From an uncultured Clostridia bacterium (GTDB lineage Bacteria; Bacillota; Clostridia; Oscillospirales; Acutalibacteraceae): 39,509 bases of DNA. The DNA is taken from positions 1-39,509 of the forward strand of contig CANQLX010000011.1 in assembly GCA_947624835.1 (NCBI GenBank), given 5' to 3'. The notes beneath the pieces are model-generated. The model was given only the letters and a program-made list of their open reading frames with translations. It was not told the origin of the DNA and made no database searches. Shown in pieces: positions 32,760 to 39,509 of this stretch; position 1 is the stretch's first letter, and every line of letters begins with the position of its first letter. Position numbers and translations under genes: made by a program.

Positions 32760-34445
32760 TTACATGGATTCCGGAGCCGTGATCTTAAACATTGTCAGGA
32801 CATTGGATATGACTGTCCGTGCTGCAATACAGAGTGCAAGGCGTGCTTGAGTGAGAGCCTCGTCATCATTTTTTACGTGGCAGGAATTATAGAATTTATG
32901 GAAAAGTGCTGCAACATCATATACATAGCGTGTTATCTGTGAGGGGTCATAAGCCTTTGCGGCGGATATAATTTCATCACTGTAGGCAGCAAGCTTATTG
33001 ATAAGCTCTATTTCTTCCGGAGCAGTAAGCTTTGAATAATCTTCCAACGTACAGTTCCTTATTTCTATGCCTTCATCATTGAGCTTTTTGAGAATACTGC
33101 AAATCCTTGCGTGGGCATATTGTACATAGTAAACGGGATTCTGTGAGGATTGTTCGACGGCAAGATCAAGATCGAATTCAAAATGACTGTTTGCTTCTCT
33201 GAGATTAAAGAAGAAGCGTGCTGCATCTATAGGTATCTCGTCAAGAAGAGTGACAAGTGTTATAGCCTTTCCGCTCCTTTTTGATATCTTTATTGTCTCG
33301 CCGTTACTGATAAGCCTTACCATTTGCATAAGGACAACATCAAGCTTTGAGGCATCTACATCAAGGGCGGTAAGAGCAGCCTTAAGCCTCGGTACATACC
33401 CGTGATGGTCAGCACCCAAAATATCTATTGCCTTATCGTAGCCTCTTGTTACAAGTTTATCGTAGTGATATGCAATATCCGGAACGACATATGTAGGAAT
33501 ACCGTTTGAGCGTACAAGCACGAAATCCTTATCTGCGCCGAACTGTGATGCTTTGAACCATACAGCCCCGTCTTGCTCATAGGTGTGCCCCTTCTCACGG
33601 AGTAGCTTTATTATATTATCTACCGCACCGCTGCTGTGAAGTGTGCTTTCCCTGAACCAGCGGTCATATTTTATACGATATTTGAGAAGATCTCTTTCAA
33701 GTCCCTCGATATTTTTCGGAAGTGCAAAATTGACAAGAGCCTTTCTTCTCACATCTGACTCTGAGTCAACATATTTATCACCGTAGATTTCTGCAAATGC
33801 CTTTGCATGGTCTATGATATCCTGTCCGTGGTATGCATCCTCAGGAAGCTCGTAACCCTCCCTGTAAAGTTGCATATAACGAATTTCGAGGGAAGTGGCA
33901 AACTTCTCAATCTGATTGCCTGCATCATTCACATAAAACTCTCTTGCAACCTCATAGCCTGCCGCATCAAGTACACCCGAAAGAGAATCTCCTATGGCCC
34001 CGCCCCTTGCATTACCGATGTGCATGGGACCTGTGGGGTTTGCAGAAACAAATTCAACAAGTATTCTCTTTCCCTTGCCGTAATCCGATCTTCCGTAATT
34101 TTTGCCTTCATTCTTTATTTCGTCAAGAACCTTTGCATAAAATGATTTATCATAAAAGAAATTGATAAATCCCGGTCCGGCTATTTCGCATTTTGAAAGG
34201 TTTGTGCCGCTAAGATCTATATTATTGGTTATTGCCTCCGCAATTATTTTCGGTGCACAGCGGAATGTCTTAGCGGATACCATTGCAGCATTGGTCGCAA
34301 GATCACCGTGACTCCGTTCCGACGGAGTTTCAATAATAAATGACGGTATTTCTGCTTCCCGCAGCTGACCGTTTGCCATTGCTTTTTTGAAAGCATCCGT
34401 TATTGCCTTATTCAGGCTGTTCAATGTTACTGATGCCGTGGACAT
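32760..34445 (-). CDS. argS: Arginyl-tRNA synthetase
   Basis: A class I synthetase of 561 residues that charges tRNA-Arg. It has the N-terminal tRNA-binding domain, HIGH motif variant HIGNARGGAIGD (about residue 142), KMSKS variant KISKRSG, and the C-terminal DALR anticodon-binding helix bundle ending in LGLC-like QARLALCIAARTV. RBS AAGGAGG before ATG at 34445. Its first 38 bases overlap the preceding DUF1934 gene, so the two are coupled. There is no T-box leader; expression comes from the ddl operon or an internal promoter. Confidence 0.96.
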   Translation of the reverse strand: MSTASVTLNSLNKAITDAFKKAMANGQLREAEIPSFIIETPSERSHGDLATNAAMVSAKTFRCAPKIIAEAITNNIDLSGTNLSKCEIAGPGFINFFYDKSFYAKVLDEIKNEGKNYGRSDYGKGKRILVEFVSANPTGPMHIGNARGGAIGDSLSGVLDAAGYEVAREFYVNDAGNQIEKFATSLEIRYMQLYREGYELPEDAYHGQDIIDHAKAFAEIYGDKYVDSESDVRRKALVNFALPKNIEGLERDLLKYRIKYDRWFRESTLHSSGAVDNIIKLLREKGHTYEQDGAVWFKASQFGADKDFVLVRSNGIPTYVVPDIAYHYDKLVTRGYDKAIDILGADHHGYVPRLKAALTALDVDASKLDVVLMQMVRLISNGETIKISKRSGKAITLVTLLDEIPIDAARFFFNLREANSHFEFDLDLAVEQSSQNPVYYVQYAHARICSILKKLNDEGIEIRNCTLEDYSKLTAPEEIELINKLAAYSDEIISAAKAYDPSQITRYVYDVAALFHKFYNSCHVKNDDEALTQARLALCIAARTVISNVLTMFKITAPESM

Positions 34446-34875
34446 TGTTTTTTGCCTCCTTAATTTTCAACGTAAGCTCATTCAGGCTTGCAAGCTCTGA
34501 TTCTATATCTATTGAGTATCTGACCGTAAGCTCTCCGCCGCTGTCGTCGAGTCTTATATCAACATCCTCGGTATATACACCGAGTGTAAGACTTCCGAAG
34601 GGGGTATTATATTCGCATTTATGTCTTTCTCCCTTTTCAAGAATAAGCTGATGGTTTTGCTCCCCGCCTTTTATAACGGTCACCACATTATGCGGACCAA
34701 CCTTTACCGTTGTGCGATAATGCTTGAGCGGTGAATCGGGGTTATATTCCTTATAGCTTATATAACGGACACCTTCTCTCATGACATAGGAAGCGGAGGT
34801 TTCAAGCTCTACCTTATCCGTATTCCCGTCAACATTCTGTCTACCGCATACGGAAAGAATATAATTTTCATCCAT
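34408..34875 (-). CDS. DUF1934 (YwiB-like) beta-barrel protein
   Basis: 155 residues of the small calycin-like DUF1934 family, which in Firmicutes is often encoded next to argS. It has the typical pattern of short beta strands: ILSVCGRQNVDG, ETSASYVMREGVRYISYKEY, TVKVGPHNVVTVIKGGEQNH and TPFGSLTLGVYTEDVDI. I choose the ATG at 34875, preceded by AGAAAGGAAAA. The upstream codons of the longer frame lie in the murI region and have no RBS. Its last 38 bases overlap argS. The function of the family is not established. Confidence 0.85.
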   Translation of the reverse strand: MDENYILSVCGRQNVDGNTDKVELETSASYVMREGVRYISYKEYNPDSPLKHYRTTVKVGPHNVVTVIKGGEQNHQLILEKGERHKCEYNTPFGSLTLGVYTEDVDIRLDDSGGELTVRYSIDIESELASLNELTLKIKEAKNNVHGISNIEQPE

Positions 34876-34900
34876 TCTGAATTTTCCTTTCTGTAATAAT

Positions 34901-35722
34901 TTATTGCAAAGCAACCTGCTCCATATTAATATGTTTGACCTCATCCTCAACACTTTTGCCAAGGAAAATTTCAGCTGTATGTCTAAAGCTTTCAATCGTA
35001 TCGCTGACGTAATAAGAACAGGTCCCTGCTGTGTTGCTTTTGTTTAATAAATTATGTGTTTTAAGAATGTCTGCAGCATAAAGTGCCGTTTCACGGCCCG
35101 AATCTATAAGTCGGACGTTATCCCCCAGGTAATTTGAAATAGCCTTAGCTATTATGGGAAAGTGAGTGCAGCCGAGTATCAAAGTATCTATGCCGTCCGT
35201 CTTCATGCTGCTGAGATAACGCTCGACTACAAGCTGCACTATTTTGTCATCCGGAGAAATGAAACCATTTTCCACAAGAGAAACAAAAAGGGGACAATCC
35301 TGTTGAAAAACTGTGATACTACTGTTCTGACGGAGTATTTCTTTTTTATAGGAGCCGCTGTTTATTGTTGCCGAGGTTCCTATAATTCCGATTTTTCCGT
35401 TTTCTGTGGCGTTTACTGCGGCTGTTGCAGTGGGAACAACGACCCCCGTAAAGGGGACGGGAAGGTCATTATAGAGTTCCGTTGCAACGGAGCTTACCGT
35501 GCCGCAGGCAGCTATAATGACCTTGACGCCCTTTGAAATCAAAAAATCGGCATCTTGCTTGGCATATTTGCGTATGGTTTTTTGACTTCTGTTTCCGTAC
35601 GGGACCCTTGCAGTATCCCCGAAATATATTATATTTTCCTGTGGCAGTACCTTGATAAGCTCCTTTACGGCAGTAAGACCGCCAAGTCCCGAATCAAATA
35701 CGCCGATTGACTGTTCAGACAT
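34901..35722 (-). CDS. murI: Glutamate racemase
   Basis: It makes D-glutamate for peptidoglycan. 273 residues. IGVFDSGLGGLTAVKEL at the N-terminus, the catalytic pair C73 (AACGTVSS) and C185 (LGCTHFP), and FGDTARVPYG are all present. In most MurI the first motif reads CNTAS; here Asn and Ala are replaced (CGTVS). The ATG at 35722 overlaps the ddl stop by 8 bases and has GAGAGGAT upstream; the longer frame from 35794 lies inside ddl. Confidence 0.94.
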   Translation of the reverse strand: MSEQSIGVFDSGLGGLTAVKELIKVLPQENIIYFGDTARVPYGNRSQKTIRKYAKQDADFLISKGVKVIIAACGTVSSVATELYNDLPVPFTGVVVPTATAAVNATENGKIGIIGTSATINSGSYKKEILRQNSSITVFQQDCPLFVSLVENGFISPDDKIVQLVVERYLSSMKTDGIDTLILGCTHFPIIAKAISNYLGDNVRLIDSGRETALYAADILKTHNLLNKSNTAGTCSYYVSDTIESFRHTAEIFLGKSVEDEVKHINMEQVALQ

Positions 35723-36791
35723 TTTTTGCCATCCTCTCAAAAGCAAGTTCGATAAGCCGTTCTGTAAGGTCGTTGCCGCCGATTCCCGACGCATCCATAA
35801 GCTTCGGATACATACTGATGGAGGTAAAGCCGGGCAGTGTGTTTATTTCGTTTAGGAGAACTCTTCCGTCATCGGTTACAAAGAAATCCACTCTTGAAAG
35901 TCCGGTACAACCGAGTATGCGGTATGCCTGTACAGCAGTTTTTCTGACATGCTCCATAAGCTCTTCGCTTATCTGTGCCGGAATGAACAGCTTTGATTCG
36001 GAGCTGTTATATTTTGCGTCATAATCATAAAATTCAGCGGCAGGAGCAATCTGACCCGGAACGGAGGCGAAGGGTTCGTCATTTCCCAAAACGGCACATT
36101 CGACTTCTTTGCCCGTTATATTCTCCTCGATAAGTATTCTTCCGTCCTCCCCGGATGCTTTTACAACAGCAGACTTGAGTTCTTCACGGTTTGCCGCTTT
36201 ACTTACCCCGACAGAGGATCCGGCATTAGCAGGTTTTACAAAAACAGGATATTCAAGCTTTTTTTCTGTTTCGGAAATGTATTTATCGGGATTTTTAAAA
36301 TAATCCGCCGAATAGAACCAGGTAAAGTCGGCCTGTTCAATTCCTGCATAGTCTAATATAATATTTGTCACTATCTTATCCATACAGTCAGCCGAGCCCA
36401 AAACTCCGCAGCCTACATAAGGTATTTCCGCCAGCTCAAAAAGTCCCTGAATTGTTCCGTCCTCACCGTTTTTTCCGTGAAGAACGGGGAAAACACAGTC
36501 AATCTTTATAATTTCACAACCACTGTCAGTAATGACCGTGATTCCGCCGATTGATGGGTCGGGGGAAATAAATGCTGTTCTGTTTCCTGCATCATTTTCC
36601 CATGAGCCGTCGGAGATTTTCTGTATATCACCGCTGTACATCAGCCACCTTCCGTCTTTTGTTATACCTATTAATATAATGTCGTATCTGTCCACGGGTA
36701 TTTTACTTATTACATAGGATGCCGATATTCTCGAAATCTCATGCTCAGATGATTTACCTCCGAAAATAACAGCTATACGTTTTTTTTGCAC
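35715..36791 (-). CDS. ddl: D-alanine-D-alanine ligase
   Basis: An ATP-grasp ligase making the D-Ala-D-Ala dipeptide of peptidoglycan precursors. 358 residues. It shows AVIFGGKSSEHEIS, FPVLHGKNGEDGTIQGLFEL, VKPANAGSSVGVSKA, the omega-loop YDYDAKYNS and LLNEINTLPGFT. The YDYDAKY loop fits ordinary D-Ala-D-Ala rather than VanA-type ligases. I favour the GTG at 36791, 8 bases after GGAGA; the GTG at 36800 is too close to the RBS. It leads the operon with murI, so two wall-precursor enzymes are made together. Confidence 0.94.
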   Translation of the reverse strand: MQKKRIAVIFGGKSSEHEISRISASYVISKIPVDRYDIILIGITKDGRWLMYSGDIQKISDGSWENDAGNRTAFISPDPSIGGITVITDSGCEIIKIDCVFPVLHGKNGEDGTIQGLFELAEIPYVGCGVLGSADCMDKIVTNIILDYAGIEQADFTWFYSADYFKNPDKYISETEKKLEYPVFVKPANAGSSVGVSKAANREELKSAVVKASGEDGRILIEENITGKEVECAVLGNDEPFASVPGQIAPAAEFYDYDAKYNSSESKLFIPAQISEELMEHVRKTAVQAYRILGCTGLSRVDFFVTDDGRVLLNEINTLPGFTSISMYPKLMDASGIGGNDLTERLIELAFERMAKNV

Positions 36792-36861
36792 ATTAACCAC
36801 TCTCCATATAAGATTGGGGTAGTTCCCCGCTTACGCTGTAATTACACTTCTACAATCTATT

Positions 36862-36890
36862 ATATTAACATATATTTCGCTTTCGTGCAA
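36862..36890 (-). promoter_or_regulatory. ddl operon promoter
   Basis: On the minus strand TTGCAC (36890-36885), a 17-base spacer and TAATAT (36867-36862) precede a leader of about 65 bases containing a small GGGG/CCCC hairpin (about 36824-36836). Confidence 0.6.
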
Positions 36891-37002
36891 TCAAAAATTG
36901 AATAAAAACATAATTACAAGTTAGAACTTGCGTTATCTTTTGATAAGCTTTTGTGCAAAATGCCAAATATTGAGGTTAATTTTTGATAAATTGGAAAAAG
37001 AC

Positions 37003-37031
37003 TTGATTTTTCTTTTGAAAGATGTTATTAT
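37003..37031 (+). promoter_or_regulatory. Promoter of NlpC/P60 gene
   Basis: TTGATT (37003-37008), a 17-base spacer and TATTAT (37026-37031) leave a leader of about 105 bases before the ATG at 37143. The -35 region sits in AAAAAGACTTGA, a 12-base block repeated at 39432 before the next gene's promoter. Confidence 0.65.
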
Positions 37032-37142
37032 CTACTATGGATATGTTACAAGTTTGAAATAATTTATTGCGGCATATCAATTTAATTGTTAAAAAAATGT
37101 AATTTTTATAGTATTGATTTTTTGAAAGGAGCCTATTTTGAA

Positions 37143-39203
37143 ATGGCGAAAATAATGAAAAAGGTTATAGCCTGTACCTTAGTTGCCGGTATGGCATCGG
37201 CAATGATGGTATCGGGAGCTTTGACTGCTTCGGCAGAGTCGAGTACAGGTGTGGGACTTTCGGCTCATGTACTTACCGCATACCGTGAGGGCTGGAGCTA
37301 TGTATGGGGCGGAACCTCGTACGGTGCTGTAGACTGTTCGGGTCTTATATGGACCTATAACGGAGTGGGCGGAGCAAGAACAGATATGCTTGGTTCGTCC
37401 TCATCATGGGGATATGTCAGCAACGGTATTCCGAATATACACGGACTCGGTCTCCATATGCCGGGACACGTCGGTGTCTATATCGGTTCCGGAATGGCTG
37501 TTGATGCAAGAAATGAGTATTACGGTGTTGTTTACCATAATGTATACAATAATCATTGGGTTGAATGGTTCAAGGTTGCCGGAGTTTCCTACCCCGAAAA
37601 CGGATGGGTGCTTCTTGACGGAGATTCGTTCTACTATGAAAATGGTGAGTACATAACAAACACATCAAGAACTCTCAACGGAGTTACATATAACTTTGAC
37701 GGTGCAGGTGTATCGAATATTGCACCGCCGTCTGAGGCATATCAGGCAACCGACTATTCTTATGCTTCTGCCGAACCGGCACCTGAGCCTGAACCTGAAC
37801 CAGAGCCTGAGCCGGAACCTGAACCAGAGCCAGAGCCGGAACCTGAACCAGAGCCTGAGCCTGAACCAGAGCCTGAGCCGGAACCTGAGTCCGAGTTGGA
37901 ATCTGAACCGGAACCAAGCACAGAACCGGAGGAGGAATCCGAGGAGCAGCAGGAGTCTGAGGAACAGCAGGAATCCGAGAATGAACAGGAGTCAGAGCCC
38001 GAAGAAGAGGAAGTTAAGATAGTTGCCTCATACGGCGATGAAGACGGAGAAGGCAGCAGCGATATATCCGACATACAGACAAAGCTTTATGAACTTGGAT
38101 ACCTGAGCGAAAAGGCATCGGGATATTTCGGAAGTGATACAGTAGATGCGGTAATGCTTTTCCAAAATTACAATGATCTTGAGGTAACAGGTATAGTTGA
38201 CGAAAAGACTTTGGAAAAACTAAATGACAGTAAAGCAAAAACAAACTTCACTGCACTTGAACCCGATACATATGATGATGGGGATAACATGGCGATATCT
38301 TCTCTCCAAACAAGACTGGCAGAGCTTAAGTATTATTTTGATGACGTAACCGGTTACTACGGAGAGCTTACAAAGAGCGCAATAGAGATGTTCCAAAAGG
38401 ATAACGATCTTGAGGTTACCGGTATAGCCGATGAGAAAACGCTTCAGAAGCTTTACAGCTCCGAGGTGGGCGAAAACCCCAATGCCGACAATCTCGTTTT
38501 GGGACAGAGCGGAGCGTTGGTTCTTAATATGCAGAAAAGACTTTCAGAACTTAGGTACCTTCCAGGTGTTGTGAGTGAAGATTTCACTGAGGATGTTCTC
38601 GGTGCAGTAAATCTCTTCCAAAGAACTGCAGGATTTGAGGAATCCGAAATTGTGACACCTGAACAGCTCGATGTGCTGTATGATGAGAATGCACCGAAAT
38701 CTCCGGATTATGATACTTTACAGTACGGTTTCAGCGGTGATGACGTAGCACGGTTGCAGTCACAGCTTGCAATAATCAAGTACTATGACGGAAAGGTTTC
38801 CGGAAATTATTCAAAAGAAGTTGAAGAAGCCGTAGCACAGTTCCAAAGTGATTACAAGCTGGAGTCAACAGGTATAGCAGATCTTAAGACTCAGGAGCTT
38901 GTAAGAACGGAATCACAGCGTGAGAGTTCAAAGGTAGGAGACAGTCTTATACTTAAGACTGCAACGGTGTCAGATAATGCACTTGCGAACCTGACAGAAA
39001 CAAAAACGCAGGCTCAGGCACCAGGAGATATGATAATAACCTCCTCTGACAACGAAAGTATGATTAGAACTTTTGTTATTCTCGGTGCGGTTGTATTGTT
39101 CACCATATTCCTCTCCATAGTGTTCATTGTGGAGCTTAAGAGAAGAAAAAAAGATTCGGAATATGAGGTTGACCTTAACAACTATTACAACAGAAGATTA
39201 TGA
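37143..39203 (+). CDS. Membrane-anchored NlpC/P60 peptidoglycan hydrolase with Glu-Pro linker and four peptidoglycan-binding repeats
   Basis: A cell-surface cysteine peptidase of 686 residues. The signal peptide is residues 1-31 (cleavage after LTASA). The NlpC/P60 domain (about 38-147) has C65 (VDCSGLIW) and H109 (PGHVGVYIG). A choline-binding/cell-wall-binding-like repeat follows at about 154-190 ([17 protein letters not shown]). A Glu-Pro repeat linker (about 211-258) leads to a Glu-rich stretch and four PG_binding_1-like repeats (about 298-360, 376-436, 450-512, 526-586). It ends with a membrane helix (640-662) and a basic tail. GAAAGGAG before the ATG at 37143 decides the start; a start at 37086 would add unlikely residues. 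It lies divergent from ddl-murI. Confidence 0.93.
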   Translation: MAKIMKKVIACTLVAGMASAMMVSGALTASAESSTGVGLSAHVLTAYREGWSYVWGGTSYGAVDCSGLIWTYNGVGGARTDMLGSSSSWGYVSNGIPNIHGLGLHMPGHVGVYIGSGMAVDARNEYYGVVYHNVYNNHWVEWFKVAGVSYPENGWVLLDGDSFYYENGEYITNTSRTLNGVTYNFDGAGVSNIAPPSEAYQATDYSYASAEPAPEPEPEPEPEPEPEPEPEPEPEPEPEPEPEPEPEPESELESEPEPSTEPEEESEEQQESEEQQESENEQESEPEEEEVKIVASYGDEDGEGSSDISDIQTKLYELGYLSEKASGYFGSDTVDAVMLFQNYNDLEVTGIVDEKTLEKLNDSKAKTNFTALEPDTYDDGDNMAISSLQTRLAELKYYFDDVTGYYGELTKSAIEMFQKDNDLEVTGIADEKTLQKLYSSEVGENPNADNLVLGQSGALVLNMQKRLSELRYLPGVVSEDFTEDVLGAVNLFQRTAGFEESEIVTPEQLDVLYDENAPKSPDYDTLQYGFSGDDVARLQSQLAIIKYYDGKVSGNYSKEVEEAVAQFQSDYKLESTGIADLKTQELVRTESQRESSKVGDSLILKTATVSDNALANLTETKTQAQAPGDMIITSSDNESMIRTFVILGAVVLFTIFLSIVFIVELKRRKKDSEYEVDLNNYYNRRL
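37773..37917 (+). repeat. Degenerate 6-bp Glu-Pro codon repeat
   Basis: About two dozen alternating Glu and Pro codons (GAA/GAG with CCT/CCA/CCG) lie inside the NlpC/P60 gene. Codon wobble varies from unit to unit, and some larger blocks recur (for example GAACCAGAGCCTGAGCC). It encodes a stiff extended spacer. In-frame length change by slippage or recombination is likely over time. Confidence 0.85.
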
Positions 39204-39212
39204 TGATTGATT

Positions 39213-39247
39213 ACGGAGAGGATTTTAAAGTCTTCTCCGTTATTTTT
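39213..39247 (+). terminator. Terminator after NlpC/P60 gene
   Basis: ACGGAGA (39213-39219) pairs with TCTCCGT (39234-39240), followed by TATTTTTA. Confidence 0.8.
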
Positions 39248-39439
39248 ATGTGCCAAAATAAAAAACAGGGATATCGAAATGTGATTTTAATAAATTATTA
39301 TATGAGCGAATATTGGTTTATATTCGACATAAAAAATATGATAAAATAAATTCCCCGGAATCTAATAAGACTTTTGTGCTATTTTGGATTATAATAAACA
39401 TGATTTTAACAAATTTTATAAAAAAACGCTTAAAAAGAC

Positions 39440-39468
39440 TTGAAATTTGGATAAAATTAAGCTATTAT
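39440..39468 (+). promoter_or_regulatory. Promoter for a gene starting beyond the window
   Basis: TTGAAA (39440-39445), a 17-base spacer and TATTAT (39463-39468), then AAAGGAG close to the window end. Confidence 0.65.
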
Positions 39469-39509
39469 ATAAATAATAAACAGTATTTGGTAAAAAGGAG
39501 TTGTTATAT

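Larger units (their letters stand above)
39204..39509 (+). other. Intergenic region leading to a gene beyond the window
   Basis: Terminator of the NlpC/P60 gene at 39213-39247, then about 190 bases of very A/T-rich sequence without a gene, then a promoter (39440-39468) and an RBS AAAGGAG at 39493-39499. A start codon should lie just outside the window. The region repeats blocks found upstream of the NlpC/P60 gene (CTTTTGTGC; AAAAAGACTTGA). Confidence 0.6.

Noticed and set aside
34446..34900. T-box leader for argS
   Set aside because: The region upstream of argS is coding (DUF1934 and murI) with no specifier/antiterminator layout.
37773..37917. Repeat tract considered as CRISPR or minisatellite
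   Set aside because: Units are 6 bp, contiguous and in frame as Glu-Pro codons, with no spacers and no cas genes.
37760..38074. Long antisense frame encoding a Gly-Ser repeat protein
   Set aside because: It is only the reverse complement of the Glu-Pro codon repeat; it has no RBS or independent support.

Overview
The window reads as a chromosomal segment of an AT-rich, low-GC Gram-positive anaerobe. The best match is an Oscillospiraceae/Ruminococcus-like gut Clostridium. The evidence is GGAGG-type ribosome binding sites, sigma-A-like TTGACA/TATAAT promoters, Firmicutes-type housekeeping genes (trmL, mnmA, pcrA, dgt, ddl, murI, a DUF1934 gene with argS), and a large membrane-anchored type I pullulanase carrying MucBP-like modules and a probable CBM26, as in starch-degrading ruminococci. 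The genus is an inference; no rRNA or tRNA gene is present to settle it.

Left part (1-3198): the 3' part of a gene for an RTX/EF-hand-like calcium-binding protein runs in from the left edge. It is cut off by an IS200/IS605 element with intact tnpA (HUH/Tyr) and tnpB (RuvC D-E-D plus zinc finger), a protective terminator hairpin, a promoter and a right-end omega-RNA-like hairpin. Behind the element lies decayed coding sequence. 3199-8467 is a tight plus-strand operon: trmL, a two-TM protein, an ABC-F ATPase, a CBS-pair protein, a YqiA-like hydrolase and mnmA. 8483-13090 is a second plus-strand unit with a consensus promoter, encoding an AI-2E/PerM-type membrane protein and the pullulanase, closed by a strong terminator.

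Middle (13181-24877): pcrA and a zinc-dependent phospholipase C-like gene run on the minus strand. Opposite them is a GH25 lysozyme with LysM but no signal peptide, preceded by a structured leader. A roughly 500-base gap follows with a candidate decayed gene and two terminators, then dgt. A TetR-ATPase-permease operon comes next, with a perfect-spacing promoter and a tandem 14-bp operator. A GH13 glucanase reduced to its C-terminal part is coupled to a miniature protein-kinase-fold gene. An HSL-family esterase ends this part.

Right-middle (24878-32707): a signalling and export island. It holds a LytTR response regulator and an AgrC-like GHKL kinase, the ATPase and FtsX-type permease of an ABC exporter, an XRE regulator and a second, orphan AgrC-like kinase. 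Three 19-20-bp-phased repeats sit upstream of the exporter's candidate promoter. No peptide, AgrB or cognate regulator for the second kinase is visible.

Right part (32462-39509): a minus-strand operon ddl-murI-DUF1934-argS followed by a small membrane protein gene. Divergent from it is a secreted, membrane-anchored NlpC/P60 protein with a Glu-Pro repeat linker and four peptidoglycan-binding repeats. The last 300 bases hold its terminator and a promoter plus RBS for a gene beyond the window, and this promoter region shares sequence blocks with that of the NlpC/P60 gene.
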